Assembly (NCBI RefSeq): GCF_965363235.1
Contig: NC_134842.1
Coordinates: 2,445,112-2,509,111, forward strand
Reading direction: 5' to 3'
Length of the DNA stretch: 64,000 nucleotides
Source: Mytilus galloprovincialis
Taxonomy: Eukaryota > Mollusca > Bivalvia > Mytilida > Mytilidae
How positions within the stretch are numbered: position 1 is the stretch's first letter; each line of letters starts with the position of its first letter. Below the pieces are notes generated by a model. That model did not search any database. It saw only the letters and a list, made by a program, of their open reading frames with translations, and was not told where the DNA came from. A program made the position numbers and the translations under genes. This document shows positions 46,999 to 60,065 of this stretch, piece by piece.

Positions 46999-48522
46999 CA
47001 AGGCCGTAACTGGGCATCTTATTTTAGTGAGGCAAAATAATTGAGCCGAGCGAAGCGAGGCGAAAATTTTTTCTGGAGGGTATGAAATGAATGGTGCAAA
47101 ATCCTGCATTCTAGGCATTTTTAGAGAGTTTGATAATGTTTTGAATTTGGACACTTTTTATATAAATTTTTCATATTTTAAGACTTTTAATTACTAACAC
47201 CTAATTTTTAACAACTTTATTTAAATTTATATGTAAGATAATCATCCAAATATCACTGATTTGAGTCTGCTGCTAGAACATAGAACAAACATCGATTCAG
47301 TAGAGTTTGCCAAATTTTTCTATGGCCGGTTCAGTCAAATCGTTTCAGAATCATAATTTGGTCTACTGATATCCTTATCGCGATGAACATGGAGCATGGC
47401 AAGACCGCACAATCTCTCGCCACTCATGCATGCTCTTTTCCAAGTTTTCAGTCGTTTCAGGGCAGTCTGTGTTTCTAAAGGTAGCACATTATCATCAACA
47501 CAATGATCAATGTCTTCTTCCAATTCCTTCTCCATCAGCAATTCGGTAGCAGCATCGGTAGTAACAGTTCTGTTTGCAAAAGGGAATTAAGCTTTCCTGT
47601 AAGCACCATCATACAGTCGCAGTTACTAAATATTAAACTCGCTTTTATGCTGACAAGGGGTAGACAAAGTAGGAATAGAATGAGATAAGATAAATGTATA
47701 TGATTCTATCTATAGAGTAAGTATATATGATATGGGTACAGGGGAATTGGAATGGAGTTTTTTACGTTTACATGTAGTTCCGTAATTTCAAATTATTTCT
47801 GGAAATAGTTGGTGGTATTTTAGTTCCAGAATCTATAAATTTAGGGGTTAGGGGTTGGGGGTGTCCGATTCCGAAACCCCGAATATAAAGAAACGAAATT
47901 CCGTAGTCCCGAATAAGTAAAGACAAAATCCTGTGTTAAAGGTTCTACCATTCCTCAATAATATCAAATTGGAATATGGAATATTCTTTCAATTTTTAAG
48001 GTTAAAGAAACATCATCATGGATAAAAGCTAATCCATGCATTCATGTTTCATATTATTTATATTTCATTTATCTGTAAAGAGAAAGATTAAAGTTCGTGA
48101 AATGAATACGCAGACAGGATTGCCCCCTTCCGAAGACCAGTACTTGATTTGTCAGTCTACTTATCCTAATGAAGTTATATGCAATACTCAGACTCTGTTC
48201 ACAAAAAACTAGTTTACTAGAATTATTCCTTCTTTACCTTCAGTGTCGCTTTTCCTTTTTCTGCAAGAGCCTATTTTTAACTAGAGATCCAGGATGATTA
48301 TCGTTACTAGGTTAATGTAATCGAGAAACATCACCCGTTGAGATGCTGAGTTATATCCAGGAAGAATAGTTTAAAAGGAAGGATGACAAGTTATAGAAAT
48401 TAAGGTTGAGACAGAACAACTAATGACTATTATATTTATATATATATATGTATAAAAAAAAACAGTGTCGAAATTTTAGTGAGGCAATTGCCTCACTTGC
48501 CTCAAGGGTAGTTACGGCCTTG
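46999..48522 (-). mobile_element. hAT-type DNA transposon inserted in the Penelope-like fossil
   Basis: Terminal inverted repeats CAAGGCCGTAACT (46999-47011) and AGTTACGGCCTTG (48510-48522), 1524 bp. Just inside lie further inverted bits, TTAGTGAGGCAA and TTGCCTCAC. Flanking direct repeat CTACC (46994-46998 and 48523-48527). Removing the insert restores the host frame VDKRISHFENN. A C-terminal transposase remnant is kept on the - strand (47335-47541). A 5-bp duplication differs from the usual 8 bp of hAT but fits some animal hAT subgroups. Confidence 0.8.
47335..47541 (-). pseudogene. hAT transposase C-terminal dimerisation region, remnant
   Basis: Reads LPLETQTALKRLKTWKRACM, then SGERLCGLAMLHVHRDKDI, which fits the hAT C-terminal pattern (RLKTW..., ERL.GLA.LH.HRD). 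The AERSFS-like part normally between LP.T and RLKTW is missing, so the copy is internally deleted. No catalytic core was recognised in the rest of the element. Confidence 0.7.
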
Positions 48523-49564
48523 CTACCACATTTATACATTTATTTAAATAAGAATCAAGATATTATCTATCAGATTTTTCCCGTTTACACCATATTTTAC
48601 AAAACGAGGAAAGAGCATCTTTGGTGACTTGACGACACTCTTTCCAATCTATTTTAGATGGAGGACGATATTTTGGTCCTTTTAAAAAAAAGAAGCTTTT
48701 AACCTCTCTGTCCTGGACGATATTGAGGTCCCCTGTAATAACATGGCCATAGGGAACATATCTAAACATCGACGATTCACAGTTTCAAGTTAAGGGAGTA
48801 TTACTATCTATAGTCACGTCTGCTGTAACCGACGTATAATTAAAAATTAAACTTCTGCTGGGTCTTTTGTATGTGTATGAAATAATAGGTGGTTCTATAT
48901 TATCAAAATAGTTAGGTATAAAGTTGTGAACGGTAGAGTCATTAAATATATTAGATAAGTTGATAAAATCAATACCTTTGCTAATATATTTAATTTAAAA
49001 AAAATGACGTTTATGATCTTCAGGTTTGTCGATACGCGGGAACAGCCTATGATGGCAAAAAGCTGTAATTATACGAGAATATTTATACAGTGGGATGAAG
49101 AGTGAGATGGTGTCACACTCTTTGAAAATATCGTGTAATTTACTAATGGGTATTTGACCCAGTTTACATAATAATTGATGCCTACCATTATTTTTAAATA
49201 TAGATAGGAGATTATCAAGTGTATAATTTATATGATGTTTAACTCGTTGATTTCGATTGATACGTTTCCCATGAGACCTATTATTTCGTTGTTTTGTTTA
49301 TCAATAATATTCATGATATCAATAGAGGAAGTAGTAGATATGTTCCCTTGTCCAAGTATATTGTCATTTAGACCCAGGCGATAAGCTGTTTGAAGTCGTA
49401 TAATCCAAGACAGTTCGATAATTTTACGGGAATCTTCAAATAGTCCCTGTTTAATTAAATGATTAAAGATTTGTACTTCTGACTATTGGTCACTGTTCAG
49501 TATTTTTTTGATGTTTCGGCTTTTTAACTGTTTTTTATTTGAGAAAGATTGAGTGCTTCTATAA

Positions 49565-49660
49565 AAGAAGGAAGATAGATACCAGAGTTACAGTCAAACT
49601 CATATATCAACAATAAACTGACAACGCCATGGCTAAACATAAAAAGGACGCACAGAAATA
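49565..49660 (+). repeat. Family 5 fragment
   Basis: AGATACCAGAGTTACAGTCA, AACTCATATATC and AATAAACTGACAACGCCATG match the left end of the element at 33740. Confidence 0.65.
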
Positions 49661-51335
49661 AAAATAAGCTGCCCGGAAACAGGAGCACTTACTATTATAG
49701 TTTTCCGATTATTATATTATCCAGAAAAGACATATGTAAACGGATGATTATTCATAACCGTTGTATGATATTGGGATATAGTATATCATTGATACTGTAT
49801 TCACTACAGATCAAGTTTAAATACAATTGTAGCCATGGCTCTTTATCATCTGAAAAATTCTCTTAAATGCTAAGGAGTGAACTTTTAATATTTCTGGAGG
49901 AAATGGGGATATAGTCAAAAGAAAAAAGAGATAGCAAATCATACTATGTATGTTTAACTCCCTCAAGAGGAATATTTCGTGATATGTCAATTGAATGTAA
50001 AGATCTAGAAAAATTATGCAGTCTGTGTTCTAGTTCCTGACACTTTAGAATGTTATTTTCTCGAAAAGCGAAAGAAATGTCCTTATCACTCAACTATAGA
50101 ATACTATAATTGTTTTATGCAATTAGCAATATCTACTTTTAATTGTCTTCGTGTAAACATTCCGAACGTAGTTAAAAAGTCTATCTTACTCTAAATGATT
50201 AGAGTACAAGAAAAAGCAATTAAAATGGTTTTGAGTAAGTAAGTTGTTGATGGAAAGCCAATATATAATATGTTAACATTAACAAATGTATGTGGTATAA
50301 AGATATGATGTAATTTAATAAGTATAAATGTTACTTTTGCTATCGACTATATGTTGTTTGTTTTCTATGTTTCGAGCCCGAACGTTCGCTTCAACGCTTT
50401 GATTTCCTTTACACGAATTACCATACTGAAAGAAAAACTACATCATAAAAATGAAATTCGATACATGTATGTATCCTACACGGATAATAATACTAACATG
50501 TGAACGATACCAGACTAAAAATGTACTTTAGAAACGCTTATAGTCTACACAACACCCATCAGAGTCCCCTCTGATCAAAACAATGGAAAGGTAAGTTTAA
50601 ATACGACAGCAAAGAGCAATGAAATCCATTTCTTAAAAGTTAAATTTAATCAAGAGATAGAAAAATCTGAAAGTTTCGAATAATTCAAATTATAACCTTA
50701 AAGTTTTCTTGAATTGGTCGTTATAATTATATTCCATGTCATCAAATAAGAGTTACATATTGAGCTAGTAATACCCTATATGGTTTCCCTAGCCTCTATT
50801 GAGAAGAAGTGACTAAATCATCTTCCTGTAATAAACTGTTTCTTTTATATCAAACACAATTAACAGAAATTTTTGGTATTGTATTTGCCTTTATTTTTTC
50901 TTTCTTCTAAAGAATAAATCAACGGCCGAAAAGTATAAGGGAAAGGAAATGATAAATGTATAACAGAATTAGATTTGATATATTTTATTAATTTTTGATT
51001 GATATAGGAAATTGATTTACAACAATTATTAATTTATAAACGGATATATTTGGAATAAACATAAAGGAGAAACAATTTGTACTGTTAAAGTCGAGGTGAC
51101 TCCAGCCAAATAATTTACAATTACAAGGTTCACAGAAAAACAAACTTGTGCACTTGAGCTTAAGCATGTTATTTTATATTAGTAAACAGCTAACGTTTTT
51201 CACAACTCTTGAAAGAAGAAAGACATACGTGTTTTATCTGTTAGAAATATCCTACCTTGTATAGACAGATATACAGATCCATTGATGCTGTGAACAAAAC
51301 CTTCAATATGTTGTACCAAATAATCATTATATCCT
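49661..51335. other. Stretch without supported gene
   Basis: AT-rich, only short open frames, no repeat family that I can name. Confidence 0.4.
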
Positions 51336-51340
51336 GAAAG

Positions 51341-51475
51341 CGACAGAATCGACTTTGAATGTTGCTAACATGTTTTTCGAGCCTTTTATATCCAGTAATA
51401 AGTTTTAAATGACAGAAGCGACTTTGAATGTAACTAACATGTTTTAGAGCCTTTAATATCCAGTAATAAGTTTTA
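51341..51475 (+). repeat. ~68-bp tandem duplication
   Basis: Two copies with CGACTTTGAATGT(T/A)(G/A)CTAACATG and ATCCAGTAATAAGTTTTA. Confidence 0.8.
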
Positions 51476-51721
51476 CAGGAGAATTGTAGCTAAGGACAAA
51501 TCAATAAATCCGCGGGAAAACCATTTGTAGCAACATTTAGAAGTAAAGGTTTCAATCATAGCCTTTTAAATGCTGAAAGATTTTCAATTAAATTTGATAA
51601 ATTGATAATAAACGTGTAAAATTTGCATTTGAAACTTCTTGATCGACTTCTTTATTGAGATGCAGGAAATAGTTGAATCAAAAGGTGAAGAAATACAACG
51701 TTCATTGACATATGCTCAATC

Positions 51722-51817
51722 ATACAAGATGTAAAAACAGTTAACATTCAAATCGTTCAATAGAAACACGTTACGTACAAGATGTAAAAACAGATAACAT
51801 TTAAATAGTTCAATAGT
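51722..51817 (+). repeat. ~50-bp tandem duplication
   Basis: Two copies with ACAAGATGTAAAAACAG, TAACATT and GTTCAATAG. Confidence 0.75.
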
Positions 51818-52294
51818 TACTCTTTACTTAATACTATCAGCAATCAAATTTTTATCTAATTCAGACATTGCTGTCTTTTATTTCATACAAACCATAAACT
51901 AAACATGAAAACTATTATTATTTCTATACAGACACTCGTTTATAAGATAATTTACTTCGAATACAAAATACGATTTTCCAATTTAACATGAACATATAAC
52001 TGACCATGCTAATTTAATGTCTCTATTAGGAATATCGGAAATAAGAAAGAGAGTCACTTAAAAATACTATGGATCGTTTTTGGATAGTTTAAAAGTTTTT
52101 TGTATCAAGAAAAAATCGTGTAATCTATAATACTAAATGAATAAAGTTGAAATTAAGTGTTTCGTTTTCTTCTTTCACATAAAATCCACGAATATTATTT
52201 GATACAACAAAAGGGGTAATGCCTTTGTAGTTTATTATGTGTTCATTCCAAGATCTTTTGGTGGGTATTTGGAGGTTAAAATCGAAAAGGTCAG

Positions 52295-52400
52295 TTCGGA
52301 TTGGTCGTCCTTCATAACGTTCGGATGGGCCGTCCTTCACAACGTTAGGAATGGCCGTCCTTCAAAACGTTCGGATTGGCCGTCCTTCACAACATTCGGA
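52295..52400 (+). repeat. 25-bp minisatellite, four copies
   Basis: Units of the type GTTCGGATTGGCCGTCCTTCACAAC. It is noticeably GC-richer than its surroundings. Confidence 0.85.
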
Positions 52401-53420
52401 CTCCGTTATTGCATGTCTGCCTGGCAAAATTAAATTTTATTTCGTAGAAAATATGGTAAATATACGACCTTACACTGAAAAACTTTGTGATACAAATTCT
52501 TTTGACGCGCTCAGCAATATAACAACAGGTCAAGAGCTTTTCCTTTCAGGGACCCGCATCAACTTAACACGATAAGGTGGACGAATTAATACATCCAGGG
52601 TATAACAATGACAAATTATATGATTAGATCACAAACGCCAATAGTTTCTCTCGGGAAGACTATTCTTTTGGGTGTCATATGGAGTGGTGATATTTCGTCT
52701 GTGACACGCTTCAAAAAGATTTAATCTCTCAATATCGCCTTTTACCAAAACTATATATCTTCAAATTATGAACCAAAGTATATTTCGTGAGTATTTTCTG
52801 GTGCTGTAGAAACCAATAATAATTTCTTAACATGTAAATGCTATATGCAACTGCAATGACACAGAAGTTAAAGTGAATGAGATGAATATTAAGAACATAA
52901 AGAAGATGTTTTTGCAAAAATCTCCGCTCCAGCTGGTGCTTAGTCGTCTTTAACTTGCAGTGAGGTAGTAGTTTTTTGCTCCGTGTTGAAGCCCTCCATT
53001 TTACTTTTAGATGAAGAACAGCCATCAAAATGCTGTTCATTTGCAGTGTATGTACTGATTTTATGTCATGGATCACGAATACCCCATATCCTTTGTTTTT
53101 CTATTGTTATTATTACAACAAAAAAAGAACAAATTTCCCTGAGGTAAGGGCCTAATTTTAAAACATAACCCCGTTTTGAGAATTTTTTTGTCGCTCAGTC
53201 TTGAGTTTTCTATATAGAGTATTGCTGATAGTTGTTTGTCATTTCGTCGTTTCGAGTTTTTTGTCATTACGGTGTTGTCGGTTATTTCGAGTTTTTCTCT
53301 CTCTGAAACCTCTATTCTCTTTTCTAGCATTATAGAGATACAACATTACTGTGATAGCGTCGATGACTTTTCATGCTGATGAGGGTTTTCTAGTTTTAAG
53401 TTTTAAAAGTTTTATATTGA
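52401..53420. other. Stretch without supported gene
   Basis: An open frame of 115 codons at 52729-53076 (-) has a charged first half and a hydrophobic second half but no domain I know and no supporting splice sites. I do not call it a gene. Confidence 0.35.
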
Positions 53421-53424
53421 TTAA

Positions 53425-53595
53425 TTGATTGATTGATTTTTAACACCCAGTGGTAAATATTTCATGCATGTTCCGGACGATTTAAGATTTACATGTAGGG
53501 ACCTGTTGGTGACCTTCTGCTGTTGTTTTTTTCTATGATCGGGTTGTTGTCTCTTTGGCACATTCCCCATTTCCATTCTCAATTTTATTATATAT
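53425..53595 (+). repeat. Dispersed repeats family 4 then family 3
   Basis: TTGATTGATTTTTAACACCC and GTGGTAAATATTTCATGCAT (family 4), followed at 53506 by ACCTGTTGGTGACCTTCTGC and CCATTTCCATTCTCAATTTT (family 3). Confidence 0.7.
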
Positions 53596-54415
53596 TGTTG
53601 CTATCATGTGCACTATGTGACATCAGATGAGATCGGACCTTGCATTTTCATATAACCAAATGTCTCCCTTTCTATTCTATTAACCACCTGTATTCAATTT
53701 CTGTTTTGTCCATATCTTTATTCATAAAATTGCTCTATATTGTCTAATATTTCGTGATATATTTTTAGAATAAGATAAATTGAGATATGATATATTCCCT
53801 GTTGTTATCTGATTTAATGGTTGAAGAAATGTCTCGTGACATTTACATGTGTGATCATCATATTACACTGTTAACACGTATAAGATTCAAAAACTGATTA
53901 CATTTGGAATCAAAGGGAATGGTTCCGAATGCATTAAACATGTTCCTGCCGCCTTTTATTCTCAGTAGGAAGTTTAACATGAGAATTAAATGATATCGGA
54001 AGGAGGATCAATAAATCCGCGGGAAAACCATTTGTTGAAATATCTGGACGATAAAAGATTCAATCAAAGTCAACTTCGAAAGGATTTTCACTTCATTTGA
54101 CAAGTAAGCACTTTTCAAGTGAAACTTTGTAAAACATTATCACTTTTTAGTTGCATTAACACATGGATAAATGATGTTATCAAAGATAAATAAATGTCCA
54201 GTCTGAAAACACCATATAAATGATAACGATACAACTTATAAAACGGACATGCACACATAATTCTGATGATGTTTTTATATTTACGGTCGTGTTTGGTTTT
54301 CACATGAACAAAAATAATTGATCTAACTTTTATTAACAAAATCGTTGTAGTGTTTTAACAGTTCCTTCAAACAGTTCTTCATTTCGTTAACATCGGATCA
54401 CTGGAATTGATTTTA

Positions 54416-54497
54416 AGTTTTAAACAATTTAATATACAGAATTTGTAAGATTTTAAGTTTTAAATAATTTAATATACAGAATTTGTAAGATTTTATG
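54416..54497 (+). repeat. 42-bp tandem duplication
   Basis: Two copies of TTTTAAGTTTTAAA(C/T)AATTT with AATATACAGAATTTGTAAGA. They differ by one base. Confidence 0.85.
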
Positions 54498-54499
54498 AA

Positions 54500-55010
54500 A
54501 AGATGGAAAAAAGAAAAATCACAAGAATACTGAACGTAGAGGAAAAACAATTCGGAAAGTCCATAATCACATGGCAAAATCAAATAACAAAACGCATCAA
54601 AAACGAATGGACAAGAACTGTCATATTCCTGACTTGGTACAGGCATTTTCAAATGTAGAAAATGGTGGATTGAACCTGGTTTTATAGCTAGATTAACCTC
54701 TCACTTGTATGACAGTCGCATCAAATTCCATTATATTGTCAACGATGCGAGAACAAAACAAGCAGACACAATAGGTAAAATGTCAAAAATAGGGGTACAG
54801 CAGTCAACATTGTGTTATCATCTTAATCACTATAAAAACAACAAATGTAACGAAGTAGCACACACAGGTATACACCAAATTAACATCCTCATTTTGCTTA
54901 TATTATACGATTTTATTTGTCTATGTAAAATGCACCCATCTAGGATGGCGGGTTTTGAGTACTGGTGTAAAATTGCGCGTTTGAAATTCGCACAGGCAGA
55001 CATGAAATAA
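54500..55010 (+). repeat. Dispersed repeat family 6, fullest copy
   Basis: Left part CATTCGTTTTTGATGCG in reverse, GTACAGGCATTTTCAAATGT, ATAGCTAGATTAACCTCTCA. Right part is an open frame (54705-55010, 101 codons) with SKIGVQQSTLCYHLNHYK and GFEYWCKIARLKFAQADMK. The same layout is seen inverted and split at 36883-37930. Confidence 0.6.
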
Positions 55011-55139
55011 TTTTGTCGTTCAAAGTATGACGGGATAAATAAATACAGACACGTAAAATAGATATAACAAAAACTGACTTAACAGTTAAAGTAATGGAAA
55101 AGATACCAAAGTGAGAACCAATAGTAATATCTAGATTGA

Positions 55140-55205
55140 TTGATTAGTCGATTGTTGGTTGCTTAACGTTTATTGCAAATGCTTTTGTCCATTTTCAAGA
55201 CGAAC
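55140..55205 (+). repeat. Dispersed repeat family 4 copy
   Basis: GATTAGTCGATTGTTGGTTG, CTTAACG, GCAAATGCTTTTGTCCATTT, CAAGACGA. Confidence 0.5.
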
Positions 55206-55511
55206 AAATCTTGTCAACAAATACAATAGGTATGTTCTGTAATAGAGATCGTATGGGGGATGACGGTCTTGTAAAATTCGACTGCCACTGGGAAATTTTT
55301 TAAAACGAGGGTTTATTGGATAACGATAAAAATGTTTGCGATTTTAAAGCAACGTACGGACAAGGGTTTGTAACGCACATAAATCGTGAAACTCTCTTTA
55401 AGGATGTTCGGTTGTCATGTATTGGAATTTTGTCAGATTTTCAAATTCCTCTGGTTTATCCATTTGAATGTCTTAAAAACAATTGCCCATTGACCCCGAA
55501 TTTTCTTTCTA

Positions 55512-55790
55512 TAAGTCTTTTACATGTATAATGATAAGCCATCTGGAATAGTATCAAATCTACCCAGACGTGGCTGCGTACTTAAACATCCATTGCAACC
55601 ACTTTGACAAAAGATTTACAACTGGTTGAAAGAAGATCAAAATGACCACATTTATCTTTTACATGTATAATGATGAGTCATCTGTAAAAGTCTCAATTCC
55701 CAGACCCAGACGTGGCAACGTACACCAATCGCAACCACTTTGACAAAATATTTACTACTGATCGAAAGAAGAACAAAATGGCCACATTTT
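55512..55790 (+). repeat. ~140-bp tandem duplication
   Basis: Two diverged copies (55512-55650 and 55653-55790) sharing TCTTTTACATGTATAATGAT, CCCAGACGTGGC, GCAACCACTTTGACAAAA and GAAAGAAGA(T/A)CAAAATG. Confidence 0.8.
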
Positions 55791-55799
55791 TCGGAGATA

Positions 55800-57085
55800 C
55801 AGTCATTATTCAAAAGTGAGTTCGCTCTCAAAAAGTGTCCTATCATTTCAACTAAAATTAATAATTTCAAAACAATATTACCAAATAACTGCATGACTGA
55901 TTTATATCAAGTAAATGCCATAAGTTGCAGAAATGCTCAAAGTTGTATTATGCATTTGTTCATGATATTATTCATGCTAAATTTAATTTTCTGACGTGGT
56001 GAATATTTCTTGAAAAGTTTTCTATGTATTCTAAGCAAATTAAAATCATTAAAATTTGCACTTATGTTAAATCCATCAGGAAACGGAAAAGACCCACACG
56101 AAAGTTATGGCCAAATAAAAAACTTAAGACATTTCTACATCGTATGGTGTCTACTTTATAAAGATTACCGTTTTAAGTTTACATGATATGACATTTTCGA
56201 GTGAAAACTCACTTTTGTCCAAAGAATGATATACTCCAATAAACAGGGTCTGCAAGAAAGCATCTATAGAGAAATTGAAATTCAACATTAGGATATTCAA
56301 ATCATTTATTTTGTCGTAAGATTAATATCGCAAACAATCCGAATTGTCAATATGTTTTTTATTTAATGCGGGATGTAACTTAAGTATTTATTTAGTCAAT
56401 GAGACAGTACTATCCTTCATCTTTAGTTTAAGGGGATACTAACTTACTTTGAAATAATCCACAGTCCGAATAACAGCTGCAAATGAAGTAGCCTTTCATT
56501 TTGTATGCTAGACTCGCGTTTCATATACGTAAACTAATATCATGGAAATAAAAGTTGGAAGGCCACAAATAAGTGATGGCCATGGTCCAAACCTTGCCTC
56601 ACAAATCTGGCCGGTATTCAATTTTTTACTGAAAGCTTCTCCATAAAAAACTTAAAAGAACGAATGATTTGTATTTGTTTACTTTTCTCTTTTAATAGTC
56701 CTTGTAAGACAAATAATCATTAACGTGCATTTGATTTAATTGGAACTTAATATTTTATTCCATAGGGGATATCGAAACTTGACAGTTCTATTAAAAGGCC
56801 GCCATTTCTCAGAATTGTAATCAATTTCATCAAATAACACCTCATCCATATTATGAGACGAAAATAAACTATTTTTCTATATTAAAACACCATATAATTG
56901 GTTGAATAGTAAAGATGTGGCTTCTATTAGAATGATAAATCTCTACTCATCGCCCCAGTAAAAACTGCTCAGTAGAAATACATTAACGCTCGATTATTAA
57001 ACACACATTTTCGTACGACTTGATATTGAAATACAATAAATGAATAATAAAACAACTCTTATTGGATAAGAATAAAATGTCCGTG
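55800..57085. other. Stretch without supported gene
   Basis: AT-rich with no domain-bearing frame and no repeat I can name. Confidence 0.4.
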
Positions 57086-57104
57086 TTTGGAGAAATACTA
57101 AGAA

Positions 57105-57600
57105 AATTTGTTGTCTGCTCTTTGGTCGGGTTGTTGTGTCTTTGATATAGTCCCCATTGAAATTCTCAATATTATTTATCTACATAAGAAGGCGCAACAC
57201 CAGTTAAGTTAATACCATTACTAAAAATAAAGCGCTAACTTAATTAAAATATAAAAACAATTGTGTTATTAATGGATCCATTTTCCTTGATTAAGACTCC
57301 GACACCCCATGTATGTAAATAACATCTAAGAACTACTAAATTGTGCTATAAATATAAACTTATTTGTATATGTTTTTTTCCCTAAATTATTGGTATTAAG
57401 TGGACAGTTTTATAAACAACATATCTAAGTATTGAATAGAACAAAGGTTTTATCAGATGGAAGCATGGTATGATTAACAATGAGAGTACTATCCTAAGAC
57501 AACTTCTAAACAACTACAGGTCAACGCTCGACCTTCAACATTTAGCCATACCAGTAGCGTAATATAATATATACAAAGCCCCTGGATACAAATGTGAAAC
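57105..57600. repeat. Degraded family 3 and family 1 fragments
   Basis: 57119-57175 has TTTGGTCGGGTTGTTGTGTC and GAAATTCTCAATATTATT (family 3, +). 57465-57590 has ATGATTAACAATGAGAGTAC, ACTACAGGTCAACGCTCGAC and CTTCAACATTTAGCCATA (family 1, -). Confidence 0.5.
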
Positions 57601-59160
57601 TATTCAAAAGGAAAAGTAACGACCTGATTTAAGGTACAAGTGTACTAGTAATAGCAATATACAGCTAACAACAATAGGGAAGATATGAATCGATAATACA
57701 CACTTTGTTTGGAATAGATATATGGGTAAAGAATTAAAAAGGGTTAAACGTGATTATGAACGATCAATCCTCCTATTATTTGTGCAGATGTTTTGGTCTA
57801 GCGTAGACTTCACTCAACTTTCGGTATAATTTTGTCTAAAATATTCAATGTTGATTTTACTCCGTCTTCGACCAATGAATGTGTTTGACCTAATTGCAAT
57901 GCACCCCTTGAAAAAACTGCTTAGGAAAATTTGTTAGATCACTGTTTGCTGTCTAAAATTTTATTGTTTTGTGATTTTTTTTTGAAACATCGTTTGCCTT
58001 TTAAATCTGAATGGTTCTTATGTTGATTTGTTCATATTATAATTCGTATATGAAACTGTGGTTTAAATACACGGAATATTGAAAGCTAATATTCGTTGAC
58101 TTATGAGGAATACAATGGATATCGTCTTTGGATTTGATCAGGAAACTTTATTTGACTGATATCAATACTACTGCTGAGGTTCAAGGAATTGATTTTAAAA
58201 TTAAAAATGGTTAAACCGAATGTAGTTTATTGAATTGAAATCTTAAACGCAATAACGACGTCGTCATGATTTTTTTCTTGATTGAAACAAATCAGATAAA
58301 AACAGGGTAATTAGGGGATATTGTATGAATTTCAAACTATAACTTTTTTTACATAGTATGCACTCTTTCCAATGGTTCCCTGTTCTAGCAGAACAATTAC
58401 AAATTTTGTAGACTAAATAAACTTGATGATAGAAAAGACAGAATTGTATAAATAATGAAAAGTCGTGCCATGATTTAAGGTCAGTAAATGTAAATCATTC
58501 CTGAAATGCCTGTCATCGAGATAAAATAACACAAAAACTGTCGCAAGTGTATGATTTTCGGAGATCATGCTGTCATTATGTTATTCAATGTTTTGAAGAA
58601 TCTAAGCGTGTTCAAACAACTGTATCGGCTATATAAATACATAGCTGTGAATTAAAAGCCATGATTTTTTTGATTTTTTCTGATTGACTGCAAATATAAT
58701 TTCTGAGATTATTGATCTCGTTTAGAAAAATAAAAAATAGTACCACACCTTCAGTTCATTTGCCCTTCATGTAAGGAACTACGTCATTTAACTAGTTTGT
58801 CAATTTGATGAATTTATTGTCTTTGTTAATTTTGTCTTTATCAGAATTTTTTCCAATTGACATATATGTTACTTTTCATTCTCCTTGTCAAAAGGATTTA
58901 GGTTGCTTTTCTGTATAGTTTTGCGTCAGATAATCGTGATATGAAATTATTTATCTTTTAAGTTTTATGTTAACAAACACAGTTTTAAATATCATTAAAT
59001 GTTTGTTGGATAGTTTAAAGACGAACTTAATTATTTGTCATTTGATTTAGTACAGTAAGCCCCATATGCCTTTTCATTCATACTCTTTTAGTATTTTTAT
59101 ACAAATATTTTTACAATTATCGACTGGAAAATATATTTTCTCTGTCATTTCATTCCAAAA
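57600..59160. other. Stretch without supported gene
   Basis: AT-rich; nothing coding or structured was found by eye. Confidence 0.35.
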
Positions 59161-59213
59161 TCTAGATTGTGTAAATTAAACTATCTACGACCTCTATCAG
59201 GAAGCATAGCATA

Positions 59214-59359
59214 TATTGGAAATTCATCTGCATTCTGTCGACAGTTTAAGGGAATTCTTATTGGAACTTCATCTGCATTCTTTCGACAATTAAAGGGAAT
59301 TCATATTAGAACTTCATATGCATTCTGTCGACAATTAAAGGGAATTCATATTAGAACTT
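59214..59359 (+). repeat. 45-bp minisatellite, three copies plus a part
   Basis: Unit TATTGGAACTTCATCTGCAT followed by TCTGTCGACAATTAAAGGGAATTC-like sequence, exactly 45 bp, starting at 59214, 59259 and 59304. Confidence 0.9.
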
Positions 59360-59689
59360 TTGTTTCATGTGATTTAATAAGCTACTTCTAATCTAATCAT
59401 GCGTTAGAGGAATTTTAGGTCTTTTTAGCTAACAAGCCATCAGCGATTTGCATTAACTAATTGTGACACAGAAAGTGACTTAAGAAACTTGTATGCGATG
59501 ATACAAACAGGTTAGCGCAGATTGAGAAAGTATTATGTGATATAAATAAGTAAAAATACCAAAAACAACAAATATAAAAAAAAAATGGAAGAAAATATAT
59601 AATTCAAAGCAGAGGACATTAAAAACAATAGACTTGCAAGCAATGTTTACGTTTACTGTTTGTAATTTTGAATCATCGGTGCTCCTCGG

Positions 59690-59815
59690 CTTTGTTCTTG
59701 TTTGGCTTTCTAACTATTTTGATTTGAGCGTCACTGGTGGGCATTGTGTTGACGGGGCGCACGTTTTGTGTATTACATTATAAGCTTTGTACCTTTGATA
59801 ACAATTAGCATATCG
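59690..59815 (+). repeat. Dispersed repeat family 7, diverged copy
   Basis: TTTTGATTTGAGCGTCACTG, then GACGGGGCGCACGTTTTGTG, then TTGTACCTTTGATAACAATT. A better copy lies at 61745. Confidence 0.6.
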
Positions 59816-59924
59816 AAATGTATTATTGTATTGTTGATTTATATTGAATCTGTCCTAAATGTTCTTGCATTTTTTTGTAGCCTTGTCATGTTATGATATC
59901 GTTTTAGTGTTAAATTTAACATTA

Positions 59925-60065
59925 CCATAAAAGTGCGAGGTTTTGGATAGCCACAAAACCAGGTTAAAGCCATTTTTTTCTTCTTATAATATCTCATACC
60001 AAGTCAGGCAAATGACAGTTGCTATGTTTTAGTTCGTTTCTGTGCGTGTTACATTGTCGTTTGTT
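59925..60065 (+). repeat. Family 6 tail fragment
   Basis: AAAAGTGCGAGGTTTTGGATA, CAAAACCAGGTTAAAGCCAT, ACCAAGTCAGGCAAATGACA. Confidence 0.55.

Larger units (their letters stand above)
46527..49490 (-). mobile_element. Penelope-like retroelement, incomplete fossil
   Basis: Read on the - strand, conserved blocks lie in the usual order. Near 49400: IIRLQTAYRLGLNDNILGQG. Near 48770-48560: YGHVITGDLNIVQD and GPKYRPPSKIDW. Near 46880: FVPADKAANNVVVVWRKYY. Near 46700: PTMYWLPKLHKKPFKYRFIS. I recognise these from mussel Penelope-like reverse transcriptases. The part carrying the rest of the reverse transcriptase is absent, several breaks are present, and a DNA transposon (46999-48522) splits it. It looks old and inactive. 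Confidence 0.75.

Noticed and set aside
52729-53076. 115-codon frame on the - strand
   Set aside because: No recognisable family. A weak resemblance to basic stretches of LINE proteins was not enough to call it.
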